6,837 nucleotides of DNA from CAIRTT01 sp046075665. Its GTDB lineage: Bacteria; Armatimonadota; Armatimonadia; Armatimonadales; Armatimonadaceae. Shown here piece after piece: positions 6,377 to 6,837 of the stretch (positions are counted from its first letter, which is position 1; every line of letters starts with the position of its first letter). The DNA is taken from positions 1 through 6,837 of the forward strand of contig JBJTQN010000057.1 of the NCBI GenBank assembly GCA_046075665.1, in the 5' to 3' direction. Position numbers and translations under genes: made by a program. The notes under the pieces were generated by a model that saw only the letters and a list, made by a program, of their open reading frames with translations, had not been told where the DNA came from and searched no databases.

Positions 6377-6837
6377 TTAGGAACTACTTAATCCCATCGC
6401 TTCGAGCCAGCGGCGCATGGTTGCGGCGCGGTCAGCATCCTCGACAGGAATAACGATTGGTCGTCCACGACCATCAAGGACCAAGCCAATCTCACCGGCT
6501 ACAGCCGTGAACGTCCGTGAGCGTCCCTTTCCATCCCCAAAGTCAAAGGCCTTGCCGGGTTTACACTCGACATCTACCGAGCGACCCGCGTCCATTGGAA
6601 CGAGCACGATTTCGCCGAATGGGACGACGTGGGATTTGCCATCAATGATGGCAGTAAAACACTCTTCCCCTTCCTTTGCGGTACCTATGGGAGCCAAACA
6701 ATCGGCGATGCGGACCAGACAGTCCTTTTCGAACACCTCTGTGGCTGCTTCTGGAAGCAGGGTGGAGAGGATGCCGAGCTGGGGCATCATAAAGATGGAG
6801 TCTTTAGCGAGGGTGGTAAGTCCCTCCGGCGCGTACG
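6377..6837 (-). CDS. C-terminal part of a GlmL/MutL-like protein (glutamate mutase-associated ATPase family), partial
   Basis: The frame is open through the window edge (first full codon 6835-6833) and yields 152 residues to TAA at 6379-6377. ATG codons at 6790 and 6787 are internal: the upstream residues YAPEGLTTLAKDSIF read on smoothly into MMPQLGILSTLLPEAA. In the family, this Met-Met-Pro-x-x-Gly-x-Leu stretch lies near the end of the ASKHA-type ATPase domain. It is followed by DCLVRIADCLAPIG, then a beta-rich tail (EVPFGE-like VPFGEIVLVP, GKAFDFGDGKGRSR, GEIGLVLDGRGRP) and a closing helix DRAATMRRWLEAMGL. I recognise this as the long form of the 'glutamate mutase L' family found in several non-proteobacterial phyla. 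GlmL proteins are thought to act as reactivation partners of adenosylcobalamin mutases. The identification is from memory, and no mutase subunit lies in the window. Confidence 0.65.
   Translation of the reverse strand, partial: YAPEGLTTLAKDSIFMMPQLGILSTLLPEAATEVFEKDCLVRIADCLAPIGTAKEGEECFTAIIDGKSHVVPFGEIVLVPMDAGRSVDVECKPGKAFDFGDGKGRSRTFTAVAGEIGLVLDGRGRPIVIPVEDADRAATMRRWLEAMGLSSS

Overview
The window reads as a bacterial chromosome segment with ordinary coding on both strands, standard stop codons, and several decayed or rearranged genes. No rRNA, tRNA, CRISPR array or insertion sequence is visible. The best taxonomic hint is a mix: a long-form GlmL (MutL-like) C-terminus, a Gly/Ser-rich secreted protein with LSxxQ motifs, and a large deacetylase-fold-like protein. 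I associate this mix with Armatimonadota or neighbouring phyla such as Chloroflexota and Verrucomicrobiota. This is a low-confidence inference from memory of families, not a database result.

Layout. Positions 1-75 hold the last eight codons of a plus-strand gene and its terminator. Positions 126-730 hold a minus-strand parDE toxin-antitoxin pair: the ParD antitoxin is intact, but the ParE toxin has an in-frame TGA at a position where the family normally has Gly. Positions 790-1862 hold a minus-strand exported Spy/LTXXQ-like protein with Gly/Ser-rich arms, a good Shine-Dalgarno and its own terminator. Diverging from it, 2016-3596 encodes a 526-residue protein of polysaccharide-deacetylase/glycosidase-barrel type, followed by a hairpin. 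Positions 3680-5036 (minus) are what remains of a tripartite efflux operon: the N-terminal half of a membrane fusion lipoprotein joined, out of frame, to the C-terminal quarter of an RND permease. Positions 5250-5789 (plus) encode a YgaP-like membrane rhodanese, preceded by a short open frame that may be a gene remnant. Tail to tail with it, 5775-6335 (minus) encodes a hexapeptide-repeat acyltransferase. Positions 6377-6837 (minus) are the C-terminus of a GlmL-like ATPase whose start lies outside the window.

The genes do not form one pathway. The most informative feature is local decay: a toxin with a nonsense codon, an efflux operon collapsed by an internal deletion, and a possible gene remnant. 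I see no convincing new multi-gene system. The least explained intact genes are the deacetylase-like protein and the LSxxQ/Gly-rich exported protein that diverge from the same 153-bp spacer.
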